Positions 12,084 to 24,046 of a stretch of 38,024 nucleotides of DNA are shown one piece after another. This stretch comes from Dipylidium caninum (taxonomy: Eukaryota > Platyhelminthes > Cestoda > Cyclophyllidea > Dipylidiidae): positions 1 to 38,024 of the forward strand of contig QEYB01001334.1 in assembly GCA_017562135.1 (NCBI GenBank). Reading direction: 5' to 3'. How positions within the stretch are numbered: the first letter of the stretch is position 1; every line of letters starts with the position of its first letter. The position numbers were made by a program, and so were the translations under genes. The notes beneath the pieces were generated by a model. The model was given only the letters and a program-made list of their open reading frames with translations. It searched no databases and was not told the origin of the DNA.

Positions 12084-14270
12084 CAAATCACTGAAGCAAT
12101 GTGCGAGACTCACGATTTTTGGCGTACAATCAAGTCTGCTTTAACAAAATAAGGACGCCTTTCACGCAGTATATCACTCAAAACGGTGCTGCCCTTCCTG
12201 ATCACCTGCTAAAATGTGCACAAACCATTGCGAGAAATGACTGAAATAAGTAGAGAGAAGAAGGTTAACCTCCGAGCGAGCGGAGCACATCAAAGCAGCT
12301 GTGAGAGCGATAGGCGGCTTCATTAGAGGAACTCAAAATATCCGCGATCAACTCAGACTGTATATGCATTTCATCCATCCTCTCCAAAGTGTGAGACCTC
12401 CACACACCCTCTTGGCTTTCATCATCCGTTTCACACCGCATTTGCAGCAGGCACTGACATATTTGGTAGTGTTACTTGAAGTGTATGCAACGAGGAAGGA
12501 ATGCTGCAAAAACGCAATATTCCACAGGTGCTACAGACTGTTTCCAAGGTCTCAGACTCAATATCTGCTAAATTACAACGCTGTCGGAGGGGGTGAAAGT
12601 GGCGACCTAATGCTTCCCCGCAACACTGGCCCATATTGCGGTCTGTCAGTAGATGAATTAGGATTGGCCGTTTACTGGGATTCTAATCTAAGGAGACCAA
12701 GTGTCTACCCCTACACACGTGCTTGTGTAGGTGCAAAGGCACATCGCGTGGAAGGGGTCTAATTTGTGTCGCCATATGCTACGATGAGGACACCGTTATG
12801 TGTCAGGTGTGTGTGGAACCCTCACTTGCTATCCCACGAACTATTGAAGCCCGACAAAGAGAGAGTACTCTACTATCTTCCCCTCTAGTGCAATGTCTGC
12901 CCGCGTCTATGAAAATAGACGACCGCAACAATCATGGGGCTTGAGTAGTCTGAAAGTAATCAGGACTCTGGAACCAAATCACACACTCGTCTCGCCTCGC
13001 CTCGCCTCGCCTCACTCACTTTACACGCACCCAGCATACATCAACGAGAGGCTGTAATGGTGTCACGCCACCGATAGACGGTCGCAATTTCGGCAGGCTG
13101 CAAATTCGCATACGAATGCATTTCACAGAGGTCGCTTCCCCTCGAGACTGCTTTTTTGATGCCATTGACTCTGGCACACATTCACTTGCCTCACTCTATC
13201 ACCGCAAATTTCCCTTTACCATGTCTAAACAACTCAACTGACACCACTCAAGTGAGAGTGCCACCCTCCTCTGTGTGGCAGCGGGTGCGCATGTTGACAC
13301 AAGTTGTTATGCGTCTCTCAACTGAGGCACCGTAACAAGAGCCAAACGTCAATCGTCAACCTGCGCACTGATGCCATGAGGCCAGAAATGCACTCGTGCC
13401 TGCCAGCGCTTTAAGGTGGCAGGTGGCAACATCTTGGATCCGGAAACAGCCCATGGCCCATTTGAAACACGCTTTATTTGTCAGTCCTCATTTGCATGGC
13501 GTGGTGAGCTCCACACTTTCTGCCGTAGTGTGTGATGGGAGAGCAGTTCGACTTGGTAATGACGAAATTGTAGTGAGTCGAGTTGAGATGGACGAGTGTG
13601 CACCCGAGACACTGTGAAGAATGAACACTCAAAATGGACAGTGCCCTCTAATAAATTGATTAACCCCAACATTTCTAGCCCGAATCATGCCAACTGTCCA
13701 TTTAGTGCACGATGCGGTTACGGCGTCTTGTATGTCTGTGGTGAGTTGTCTTATGCGCGAATGGGTGACCACAAAGTGCGAATCACACTCCAGAGGCCTG
13801 TTGAGAGGAGAAGCAGACGACGGTTGCCGTCGTCAGTTTGGATGACTCGTGCACGAAGTAAATTCGTGTGAACTACGAGTGGGAGAAGGGGATTTGAACT
13901 GCAGGAGACGAGAGGTACAATCCTGCTGCGACTAATTCTCTCCCAAGTTAGGCCCATGGTACTCACAAACGTGGCACCCGCAGTTTCGTATGTTGTAAAG
14001 AAAGAGATAACGTCGAATGTCGGAAAACCTCCTACCCCCACGATAATCCCGATTTTGTGACGAGTTGGAGCATCAGGAGGCAGAGCATTGAAACAGGGGG
14101 AAGCGACGCGAGTTATGAGGACTGCAGAGGCAGACGCGCAGCTAGAATACAGTAGTTGAAGCGTGTAGACAGGTTCACCTGTCAAAAAGCCACATGAATG
14201 GGTGCGTGCACGTCATGACGAAGGATGCAGAGCGGAGCGATGTCGAGTTGACTAACCACTGAGAAGGCGC
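12084..14270. other. Gene-free stretch upstream of the intact + strand gene
   Basis: Contains a short (CTCGC)n repeat at about 12988-13013. Reading frames near 13400-13870 lack family hallmarks. No exon supported. Confidence 0.4.
12988..13013. repeat. (CTCGC)n pentanucleotide repeat
   Basis: About five tandem CTCGC units followed by CTCACTCACT. Confidence 0.9.
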
Positions 14271-14273
14271 TGG

Positions 14274-14299
14274 TTGACCTACTTCAGGCCGGATAAATA
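14274..14299 (+). promoter_or_regulatory. Core promoter of the intact + strand gene (conserved motif plus TATA box)
   Basis: TTGACCTACTTCA followed by GGATAAATA, with the TATA-like element about 40 nt before the start codon. The - strand gene has the matching pair TGACCTACTTTCA and GGATAAAA at the same relative place (29809-29833). Conservation of both elements between two paralogues is the evidence; binding factors are unknown. Confidence 0.65.
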
Positions 14300-14336
14300 G
14301 AAGGCACATGAGGGAAAGGCCTCAACTGCACGGCAA

Positions 14337-17300
14337 ATGGTGGGGAAAGCAGCACGCCTCTTCTTCGCGTTCATCTGCGTATACATTAGTAAGTGTCGCC
14401 TCTGCTCCTTTTAGGCAACACTCGACGCATTCACTGAACACCTCCCTAAAACCCTTGACTCCATTGTCACACCGCTAAGTCGCTTGATCTTGCGTTGCAT
14501 CGATGGCATTCGATGGCAGTGTGGGTAAACAAAGCAGACTTACCTTCACTGCGTGCTCGATGGGAACAACGTCAGACCAGACTGAAAGTAACTTGCAAGG
14601 GAGGAATTTTTGGTTGGGTGGTGGGGTGAGACAACTGGCATGTAACAGGTTCGAGCAGAAGTGGGAGGCGGAGGTGGGGGGGGGGTGGGGGAAGAAGGAG
14701 GGACGAGATCATTTGTTGAGCGTCGCGTGATTGCGAGTAATGCTGCTGACTTGTTTCCCATGCTCCCAACGCAGACGCACAGTTTGCAGTGCTTGCAAAT
14801 GAGAGCAGAATCGTGAGTGGCCCAATCAACAGCACCTTCTCGGTCGATTTCGCCCTTCCCGGCGAATATGACGTAAGTTGACTTCTCCGCATCAACATAT
14901 CCTTGGCTTTCATCAATGTTGTGCTCTTTTCCCTTCCTCAACCAGACAGTCTGTGTGAAAATCGGGCCCGAGAAATCAGGACTGCTTCCCAGTGACAACC
15001 AACCAATGTTCCAACGAATATTTCCAATGTACTTACACCCAGAGTACGTTCTCGTTCATTCACCACCCACACGAACACTCACCACCGGCGTCACCAGCAC
15101 CAAAGCGCCTGACTCCTCTTCCAACTACTTACATATTTCTTCTTCCCGCCTCCCTAGTCTCCAATTCTCACGCAGAAGTGCAGATGACCGGCTTTATTCA
15201 CCCAAATGTATCGTGGATTGTCTTCTTCTCCTACAGATATTCACTGATTCCTATTCCCATTGCTGTATTTCCTGATGGAGTGTGGCGATCCTCGGGCGTT
15301 GGTGAGTAGTCATGGGTGTAGCCTCATTACTTCAATCATTCATCTTGTCGCAGACAACTAACCGCCCTCCACACTTTCCCGTTAAGGCCTCGTTATGCAT
15401 CCCAATGAGGCGCTTTCCATTGACGCTAAGAATAGGGAAACGGTGACAGTCACGTGCAGATACCACATTAAGACTAAGTTGGTGAGTGTAACTTCCTGTC
15501 TGCCTCACTCATAATGCGCCTCGACAGACTGTGAAGTCCACCTGCAATTCCCAAATTTCTCGCCTCTACACCTTACCTCTAATAATTGTCTTTGTTTCTG
15601 CTTAGATGGACATGGTGATGGGCGTCAATTCATCTAAGTTTTACAGCGTCTGGGATGATATTATTTCCAACTATACACACATCTACCCCGAATTAGTCGG
15701 AATCAGTAAGCCAAACCAGAGTCGTTGTTGGCCCCCGATGATTGTGTGTGTCTACTCTGACGACGGCCTTTCTATCCACATTGCAGCGAACAGTACGGAC
15801 GAAAATTTCGTGACTTACACAATAGAAGTGAAGAGGCGAGAAGCTGTTGATTACCTCGGGTGCTTGTATGGCGCATATGAAAGAACTGGTGCCGTCTTCA
15901 GGATAGATTGGGGCAAGTCAAAGCAGCGGTGATTTTGGGCGCTTAACTGACACAGCTTCACTCCCGACTTTCCTACTGTGTCACTAACTTGCCGACTTAA
16001 ATGCTGCTTACCGCCTTTCGTCAATGAAAACCTGGTCTCGCCGGGTTCCCCCGACCTCAGGATGTGCCACTCACCCTCTTCCCACCATTTACTGCACCCA
16101 AATGCCACTAGTCTCAGCCATGGACATTAGTGACCGAATGATGGGGCAGCAACTGCAACTGAATCCGCATTTCAGCCAACCACTCCAACTGCGTACTTCC
16201 TCTTCCTGCTGTCTTAGCCAAAAGTGTTCCCCCAATTCTACCACTCCTCCTCCTCTTCCCCCCCTCCCCCCCCCCTTACCTCTGTCTCTGCTAGGGCACT
16301 TCCTCACAGTGGTGAGTTGTCGAAACTCCTGCGTTCGTGCATCGTACCGCCTTGACAAAAGCGCGTTCATCTCTTTCTATCATCCTGCATAGCTCAAACG
16401 ACTTCGACTGGGCCCGAGGTCGACAACAGATCAAGTGGAATTCCGTCCATTGATGTTATTGCTTTGTACGGTCATGGTAGTGCTGATGATCATTTCATCA
16501 CTCAACTTCACTATCGCATAGTCTACTTCTTTACCCGACTAACGTTTTAACTCCCGCTTAGTGTAGTCAACACATCGTCAGGTCAGGTGCACCCACCTCA
16601 ACATCTGTCACTTACCTCTTCGCATCATCTACAACTCACTTCAACTCTCGACAAGAGTGCTGAAACGACGAAAAGCAGCTCAACGGCATTTCCATTGTAC
16701 CCAGCCCCTCCCGCTCTGCAATGCCTCTCCTGCTTGCCTTAGATGACACGACCTCGTCTCACACCCCCTGTTGAAACAGCCGCTGAGGATTTTTGAGTCC
16801 ACGGACTTTAGGGTGGATTAAATAGCGCAAGTGTGTATACCACCCCACTGAGCAAACACGTGAAGCTTCGTGGATGCAGACTCCTCGTAGGGAATGCTAT
16901 GAGAGGATAAGGTTGGCTAGCGGGCTTGTGCACATGCAATGCGTCTCCGCTGCAACGTGACGTTGACGAATGAGCGCATAATGTCGTCAGAGCAATGCGT
17001 TTCTAGGCGGACAACTTCACATTTCCACTGGGAAAGTCTCATCAGGCTGGTTCCCATCAATTCACAGGCCTTGCTGATGTTCAGGCCGGAAGAGCTGGGC
17101 CACAAAATCATCCATCTCTAATCCGCTCAAACATAACCAACAATACGGTCTTGGACGATGTTAGCCCACACACTCATACATTATGCGTGTAACCATCTCT
17201 CTAACTGTGTTTCATCAGATCCACTCTCCCCCAATGAACTCCTTGCGCCCTCAGTGGACCAAACGACTTCCGGTTGTGCAGTCAGTAAGACAGGTGAGTA

Positions 17301-17493
17301 GGTGTCTATTTCCTCTGCACCACTCCGATGCTTCACGTGTCTACCACGCAGGCTAACCCTAATGTCTCTCGGTCACCATTCCTTTTTGCTGGCAAGCAAT
17401 TTACCCGTTTGTTCCTTTTCAGCCCCTTCTCTTCTTATGCCGACATGTCTGCTGATGTGTAAGTGGCTCTTCCTCTTTTCCCCTCTGCAGTAG
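14337..17493 (+). CDS. Single-cassette secreted or surface Ig-like family protein, nine exons
   Basis: Nine exons: 14337-14388, 14775-14872, 14946-15043, 15158-15301, 15387-15481, 15606-15705, 15787-15912, 17219-17293 and 17423-17493. Exon 1 encodes a signal peptide (MVGKAARLFFAFICVYI). Exons 2-7 form the cassette, with NESRIV-GPINSTF, HAEVQMTGF, VSWIVFF, ETVTVTCRYH and VDYLGCLYG; NST and similar sites suggest N-glycosylation. Exon 8 gives a short stalk ending TTSGCAVSKT. Exon 9 is hydrophobic (SLLMPTCLLMCKWLFLF). The Cys in exon 5, Trp in exon 6 and Y-x-x-C in exon 7 are spaced as in immunoglobulin-like domains (inference). Exon 3 is 98 nt where paralogues have 97 or 103 (1 mod 3): removing one A of the AAAA at about 14958 makes all nine exons one frame of 285 residues. 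The exon 7 donor is GC (GGG|GCAAGT); if it is unused, the protein stops six codons later at 15930-15932. Confidence 0.7.
14661..14700 (+). repeat. G-rich tract in intron 1
   Basis: GGGAGGCGGAGG followed by a 10-G run and GTGGGGG inside intron 1 of the + strand gene. It could form a G-quadruplex on the coding strand. Intron 1 of the - strand gene also carries a G-rich array, but on its template strand. Confidence 0.7.
15930..15932 (+). other. Alternative stop if the exon 7 GC donor is not spliced
   Basis: Reading straight through exon 7 gives W-G-K-S-K-Q-R and TGA. The - strand second cassette also has a read-through stop (26206-26208). The donor hexamer is GTAAGT, GTACGT, GTAGGT or GCAAGT in five cassette copies (B2, the + strand gene, both - strand cassettes, and the 34 kb relic), which argues that splicing is the main outcome. 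Confidence 0.4.
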
Positions 17494-19280
17494 TGCATAA
17501 TGCTAACACTTCCTGCCCCTTAACTCCAAACAGTCTTCATCCAATCTTGACACATCGTCTCCCTACCTGCTTCCCGCATTTTATAAAATGAAAATAATAT
17601 CAGCATGTATTGAAACATCGGGCCAGTTTCGAGGCTTCTTCTCGTAGTGTAACAATTCGCCGAGCATCAGGCCATTGCGGTAAGTAGAGCATTGTGGACA
17701 CGTATCTGCTTTAGGGGATGTGTCAATGAAGACTACGTTCGTTAGCAGTTCGTTGTTCTTAACGCCCTCAACTAGCGCCCATTGCTTTTCACGAACCAAC
17801 CCTCACGCCATTTCGCCGCATAAGATAGATTGGTCCAGCTACCCCTGAATGCCCCCTCGAGGTGCTTGCTGTTGTGCAATGTCAAATGGAGCAGTTCGGG
17901 AATAAGGCCAGGGCCTTTCAACCAAGTACCAGGACCCCTCTTAGTCAAACCAACGCAAGATTGGCTACTACTTTCTTGGTGCTGCGGCAGAGGTAGCAGC
18001 AGTTTCCGTTGAACTCTACACCTGTGGGGGTGGTTTTACGTGAAAGACTGACCATTTAAGACTGGAGGAGAGGATGTTACTGCTCCGATGTCCTGGCAAC
18101 TCCACTAGTTTTATAATGCATATTATTCACTGATAGCTAATCTCTCCGTTAAACCTACGCACTTTTGTTGCCGCATCTACTCACTACATTCTTCTCTTCA
18201 CATCTAGTGAGCACGAACCTAGGCAGCGTGCCATCCTACTGCCTTCTATGTTGACTCTTGCTATTCCTATGAACTGCAGAGCCTGTACACCTTCGGTTAG
18301 CCTTGGAAACTGGGAAATTCAAATGACCGAACGCTGCCCCGGGACGTGATAGTGCAGTTGCGGGAGAAGCGTTGAGTTAAATGATGAGTTAGCAGTAAAA
18401 CGTGTTTAATGGCAAATCCTTACAAAGGATGCGTCATAGGCGACGGACATGACTATCAAATCGTTTGGAGGCAAGCTAGAACGGCAAGCATGAAAATTCA
18501 CATTTTATTCCTAGTCAGTCGAGAGTATCCTCGACTGTGGCGTGAACGTGGTTTCCCCTTGGTGGCGTCGGTGCTGGAGAAGGGAAGGAGACGGCGGTAT
18601 ACTTCCACTGAGAGGTGGGGATGGAGAGCAAGAACGCAAAGAGTGATATTCTTGCCTTCCCACTGACGAGTAGCAGGATCCCTTGTCACAAAGTGTAGCG
18701 CAATCGCTTCTCTACTTGTCACGACTTGACAAGTGAAGGCAAATCACCCGGATGTCGAACTTTTACCACATCTGGCATCCATGACATTCAGACCACACGG
18801 TACTCGGAAGAAGGCATTGAATAACTGAACGGGAATGGAGTGGAGTGGAGTGGAGTGACACGCATCACGATATCACCTCATAGCAAATCAGGCCCCACGA
18901 GTTACTCACAAAACGTCAGCAGTTCTCACAACTAGCGGTGTGATGAAGAATGTGACGATTTGAAGGGTCTCTCAGGCATTCGCTCAAGTCAACAAGATAA
19001 CAGTGAGGCCAGCAAGATGAAAGGAATTCTGAAAGTTGCTCGGCAGCAGTTAGCTCAGTCTTTGTCCGCGCCCATCCACGACGCGATTGGTTTCGTACGC
19101 CAATAAGCCTTTGAGGCGCAAACACGTCCCACTTGCCCACCACCGTGGTCATTGACAGGCGTCCTGGCGCCGTCTACGAGGTAGATGCGGGTAGATCAAG
19201 GCACTCATCCCCGGCCCATCCAATATTCTGTCATTAGTCTTCTAACCAGTAATTCACTCGTGCAATTTGGTGGTGGGTGA
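17494..19280. other. Downstream of the + strand gene, no supported gene
   Basis: A - strand frame at 17581-17799 contains CPQC and a charged stretch but no recognisable domain or splice support. A (GGAGT)n repeat lies at 18836-18857. No canonical AATAAA was found shortly after the stop at 17493. Confidence 0.4.
18836..18857. repeat. (GGAGT)n repeat
   Basis: Four tandem GGAGT/TGGAG units. Confidence 0.85.
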
Positions 19281-19283
19281 AGA

Positions 19284-19673
19284 TCAAGTGCCAATGGACT
19301 TTTTTGACATCATTGTGTCTACGTAGTCCATCGGCTCGTTCGTAGACCTCCAAGGGCACAAGCTACTGGACTCGCAAATTCGCCATCGCGAGGAGGGAAT
19401 CTCAATTCGCCAATTGCAATTGTCTACGGAGAAGGGCATTAATATGCAGACGAAACAGTCGTCCATCGCCTTCAAGTGTAATTGAGGCTTGTTAGAACAC
19501 TGAAAATTGTGTTCTTCAGGGTTAATGGTGGACGGGGACTCAGCACTAATCGGCCCCTTCGTGCTGATTGTGCGCAGCCGCTTTGCAGGTGGAACATCCA
19601 CTGGGGGGAGTAGTGGGAATCGGACAATTGTCATTCCGTGTGCAGGAAGTGCGAGGATGGGGCATGGGGGCAT
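19284..19673 (-). CDS. Hypothetical open frame, 129 codons (weak)
   Basis: One of the longer uninterrupted frames outside the family. It contains PPAKRLRTISTKGP (basic, possibly nuclear) and several scattered Cys, but no domain I recognise, no promoter and no clear splice signals. It sits just upstream of relic D on the opposite strand. It may well be chance. Confidence 0.12.
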   Translation of the reverse strand: MPPCPILALPAHGMTIVRFPLLPPVDVPPAKRLRTISTKGPISAESPSTINPEEHNFQCSNKPQLHLKAMDDCFVCILMPFSVDNCNWRIEIPSSRWRICESSSLCPWRSTNEPMDYVDTMMSKKSIGT

Positions 19674-19801
19674 GGAGGGGAAGGAAGGGCGGGAGGTTGG
19701 GCAGAATGGACCAAAGTGCGGCGATTGGTCGGTAAGGTAAATGGACTCAAAAGTGAGCAGTGTGGAGGAGGGAGAACACGGCTAAATTCACTCAATTTCA
19801 G

Positions 19802-20600
19802 GTATACCATTAGTGATTCCTGCAAAAGGAAGCAGATTCATGAGCGGGCCAGTTGGGGCGCGTTCATCATCGCTTTCTCCCGCTCCAGTGAATGCCACGC
19901 ACGTTAACTTTTCCTTAGTAGGGTACCCTTGGCTTTCATCAAGGACCGATACTGTGCTTTCCCTCGTTGAGCGACTATGTGTGCACAACCTGGCCAGAGA
20001 GACCGACTGAGCCAGAATAGAATGTAGCGAATGATCCACCGAATAATTTGATTGCTCCCACACTCAGAGAGCGTTCTACTCAAATGCCACACACCACATA
20101 CCACATACACGGCTCATACACATCACCAACACCCAATCGTGTTCCTCTTCTCTCAAGTGGTAAGGCTTTTCTACCTCTTGCTACGTTTCCAGTCTCTGAT
20201 TGGTACACAGGGGTGCAGATGATTTGCTCTATTCGTCGGAATGGGCCGTGGATTGCTGTCCACAAGTATTTTCTTGGCGCTGCCGTATTTCTTAATAGAG
20301 TGTGGGGATCCTTGAGTGTTACTGAATATTAATGGGTGCTACTTCGTTGATGCACTTGTTCGCCATATCGAAAACAACTAACCGCCTTCCATCACGCACC
20401 TAAAAGGTCTCCTTTTGTATCCGAATGAGTCCCTCTTCATTGACGCTAAGAATAAGGAAATGATGATAGCGACTTGCAGAGACCACATTAAGAACGGCTA
20501 GTGAGCTTACGATGAAGTCCACCTTACTTACGGGGACGGGCCTCAAGGGTCTTCCAACTGTTCCATTATTATCGCATCTTTGGCCTCTACACCCGAAGTA
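19802..20600 (+). pseudogene. Relic cassette D (exons 2-5)
   Basis: Exon 2 starts at an intact acceptor (19802; GSRFMSGPVG recognisable) but its GTAAGT donor is gone, and the following intron is shortened so that exon 2 runs into intron sequence (compare 'CTTGGCTTTCATCAA' here and near 14905). Exon 3 (about 19970-20075) has in-frame stops and its GTACGT donor reads GAGCGT. Exon 4 (20193-about 20322) is open but its donor is TGAATA in place of GTGAGT. Exon 5 (20407-20500) reads SLFIDAKNKE with GTGAGC as donor. Similarity ends in intron 5 near 20600. Unlike copies A-B2, this copy shows splice-site erosion, the signature of a genuine old pseudogene. Confidence 0.7.
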
Positions 20601-23600
20601 TACAAGTAGAGGCTGTGTGCTTGGTCACGTGGATATACTGGTGGGCTTCGAATCATTAAAGGCTTCCATTACTCGACGCTCTATTTCACCTCAGTCGGCC
20701 TCCTCTGCCCCGCAAAAGTGCCCTTCTGTGCCACTCTCACCCCATTCTCCCCTTCAAGGCCGCTCCCTCGCAGTAGGCCCATTGCCTCCGTTTTCCTACT
20801 TCGGAAGATGGAGAAATGGGAGCAGCAGGAAAGGAGGAAGAAGAAGGATTGGAGGTAGCAGTTCATTGGACGGTTGTGGACTGGTCGGTGGGGGATGCCA
20901 TTGAGCGTCTGAGGCTACGACGATGACACTCTTCGGATGTGGTGTTTTAGTTTGTGACTGATTAAACGCCTATTCCTGTTACTTAGCACTCATCAAGCAT
21001 GCTTCTTGATCGGAAGGGGAGAAAAAAAGTAGTTTAGTGAGTGGACTTGTACCTTTTTGGTCAATTCATTCTGGACATTCGAAAACCAATTAACTCCGTT
21101 TGTGTTCGTAAAGTACTGTTCAGGCCTTTTTGCCCATTCTTTCGGAACAATCGGTTTGCTCCAAAGAAAAGGAAGCAAAATTGCTATGCTATTTTTGTTC
21201 GGCCATGAGGTTTGTATGACGGAACGCAAAAAGGGCACGAGGAGGCAATTGTAGGACTTTATGCTGGAATATATCCTTTTGTAAGAAGAGGTCTTTGCTT
21301 AGTCTAGACAATCTTTACTCCGAAGATAATTCGCACCCTCCACCGGGTGCCTCATGTCACAGTGAACCCAAGCAGCCGCCAACTAAAGCACCTGAGATGA
21401 ATCAGGCTAAGGTGGGTGGCGGGTTTGTCTTAAGTTCTGTGTTCTCAAGGATCTTAAGTAGCTTATTTGACGCAAGGAGTAGTTGCACGATGATTCCAGA
21501 TGTGCTTTATTTTTGCCCTCTTCATTAGATGTGAAACAATTTGTGGCCCTCGCGCTTCCTTCACATCAACTACTTTTCAAGTAATAAGGAGGAAGTGTAT
21601 TAGGCCCACAAATTTGGCGATTGATTTCATGTAGGTCGGTCTTCGCGTTTCATTGCAAAAACCAAGCTAGAGGCAGAACGGCGTTGCAAGTCGCCTGCAG
21701 ACCCGCCTTCAACGGGCCCGACGTGTGGTGTTTAGGCAGTGTGGAGTTCCTCAGCAACGCTCCTTTTGCAAACCGGACACTGTGCTGCTGGTAAACAACG
21801 CGGCCACTGTGGAAAGCGGAGCAAACGCCTGCGGTGATCTGCATGCAAGGATTTTCGTATGTTGCTTCTTCTGATTTACTCGGGACACTTGAGGTCTCTC
21901 GCTTCGCACAGAAGCCATGTGAAATAGACAGTCCCTAAAAGGGAGTAATGTCCAAAGGTACTGACAAGCCCCTCGTCCACATAGAAACTAAGTGCCCATT
22001 CCACACAACCTCGGAATGTAGAGGCCTATCAACACAGCACCTGCGCAGCCACGAGGCAAAAGCGCACATCGCTGAGGAGACCACCGACAAAAGGATTAGC
22101 GTCTCCGCACCCCCACCGGTAGCAGAATCAGGGAGGATAGAGCACCCTATCGCCTTGATCCTCGCGCAGGCTGGAAAGGCGACTGAGCCGGTAGTTTCAC
22201 ACGCGGCTGCACCGCTTGCAGGCCCTCGACCGTCTTGCAGACACTTTTGTTGGTAGACCTCCGCAGTTTGTAAGCAAAAGAAGGGCCATTTCATGTCCTG
22301 CGAACTGTCGCATAAGGATTCACCTTCAGAATTTGTGTGTCCGACCTTCGCAGAGACGCTTCTATGCCCATTGGTGGCTATCGAGATGTAAACTGAGGGA
22401 TGAGGAAGTGGCACACAATCATGGGTCAGCAAACGTATAGAATACCTTCTTGCCCGTTGAGGCCTCACTACTTGCTGCATGCGGAATAGCGGAGGATGCT
22501 TTAAGGCACCTTCTTTCACCCTACTTCAATTATTGCCCATGCCCTGTTTAAGCGCCTGCGGTCACACCTCATGTTCGCCATGCCAACTACTCTTCTGGAC
22601 AGCCGAGAAAAGCGTGATCCACTTGCGTGGAGCTAATGGCCTCACTTGCAGTCTCGTCGCTGAGGAAATGACGCGCACCGAGATTTCAGTCTGGCCATTC
22701 AGAGGATGAGTGAGTTTTCCTTTGTTTAGCCTGATTTCATTTTTGAATCCATCCCTCACTGGCCGCGTTCGACCGAAAGAACCAAGGAGCTTCCATCGGA
22801 GACGCGGTTGCGCAGCCGACATCCGCAATAGAGACATGGCGTTTTCGATGTCAATGGAAGAGCGGATCACTGCACTACACTCCGTCCCGGAATAACTGCC
22901 GTTTCTAGCCAAAATGGATGGAGCGATTCAGCATTGTCCCTCAAGGTGTGGTGTCACGTAGAAGAGCCATGTGTATGTGGAACTCAGGCTACCTTATGGC
23001 ACCTTCTTTCTCACGTGTGAGAGGCCGTCATTAGTGCATTTGCTTGTCGACGAACTTTCCGTCACATGTTTTACTCCAGCCCAGCAAATGACAATTGCTA
23101 AACACTTTGCATAGTTGACATTTCCACTGCACAGCATTTCCTCCACAGAGACTCCAGAGGTGACTGAATGTGTGGTCGCCTCCAGCACAGATTGCTGTCA
23201 TTCACGTTGGAAAGGGTATTCTTCCAATCAGAATGACGAAGCTTCAGTGTTGCCCGTCCATCCATCGCTGTTGGGACCGTTCTCGGAGGTGGTGATGTGT
23301 GATTGCGACGATGTTGTCGAGTCTGAGGGGAGACAGCATTCGTGGTTGACGTTGAAGACATTGGAGTGCACGAAGTGGACATCTCAAGTGAAGCCGTTAG
23401 TGGTAGTCTGGAATCGCCTTCGGCCAATGTTGTGCCCAAGCCAAATGGATGGGGTCGTTTTCGGCCCAAGTCTGAACCTATTTCCATTTCAATCGCCACG
23501 TCTCGTGGTGCATTCAACCACCTTTCTCGCGCGTCTCTCAAGGCATCCTTATGGATCCGAAGAGGCCCCACTGCATTGGCGCCAAATAGAAGGAGACGGT

Positions 23601-23778
23601 GACAGTCGCCTGCGTACCTTGCTGAATCCCCAGTGTAATCAAATTAACATAAACGGAACACCACCGACTTTCAACTTCACTCATAAGAGGCCCCTCTCGT
23701 GCCTCCTTATCGTGCGTGCATAATTTTCATCTCGCGATTGCCTAAATGCTCATGGTGGTGGAGACTGTTGCACCCCCA
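20601..23778. other. Insert between relic halves D and E; no supported gene
   Basis: About 3.2 kb separates intron 5 of relic D from exon 6 of relic E. Short Cys/His-rich pieces occur in different frames and strands: a + strand CLSACGHTSCSPC (about 22540-22580) resembling the C-x-H-x2-C-x2-C half of a RING finger, a + strand CPFHTTSECRGLSTQHLRSH (about 21995-22055), and a - strand KCQLCKVF (about 23070-23110). None joins into a complete zinc-binding domain. The longest frames (23115-23723 +, 21935-22519 -) show no recognisable product. Confidence 0.4.
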
Positions 23779-24046
23779 GTATGCAGCTCTCGAGATGTCC
23801 GCAGTTGGTGATTACACTGACAAACATTTGGCAATTGTTGGCATCACTAAGTGAAACAACATGCCACACTGCCAACTGACGCGTTATCACTGATCTGTGC
23901 ATGTATAATCCAGTTTGGACGAACAGCACAGCTGAGAACTTCGTGAAGACCACAAAAGAGGTGAAGAAGACTCGACCCGTTGATTGCCTCGCATGCTTGC
24001 ATGGTGCAACTCGTGGCTGCGGCGCAGTCCTCAAGGTCGATTGGAG
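23779..24046 (+). pseudogene. Relic cassette E (exons 6-7)
   Basis: Exon 6 ends at 23846 with ATTGTTGGCATCA, but the GT of its donor is CT. Exon 7 (23920-24046) is open over its length (NSTAENFVK, RPVDCLACLHG, AVLKVDW) with the family Tyr replaced by Cys and both acceptor and donor lost. It contains exactly the exons missing from relic D, which suggests that D and E are halves of one decayed cassette separated by a later insertion. Confidence 0.65.

Noticed and set aside
17581..17799. - strand frame with CPQC motif
   Set aside because: Only one Cys pair, no recognisable fold and no splice signals.
21935..22519. Long - strand frame (194 codons)
   Set aside because: No domain recognised; Cys/His-rich motifs in this area fall in different frames and on both strands.
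22536..22580. RING-finger-like motif CLSACGHTSCSPC
   Set aside because: The second half of a RING pattern is present, but the first C-x2-C pair and the final C-x2-C pair are missing in frame, so I do not call a RING protein.
23025..23190. C2H2 zinc-finger-like stretch on the - strand (KCQLCKVF)
   Set aside because: The C-x2-C-x2-F start is there but the histidine pair is absent at the expected spacing.
23115..23723. Long + strand frame (202 codons) with a long overlapping - strand frame
   Set aside because: Neither strand shows a domain or family similarity; two long opposing frames suggest a stop-poor stretch rather than a gene.
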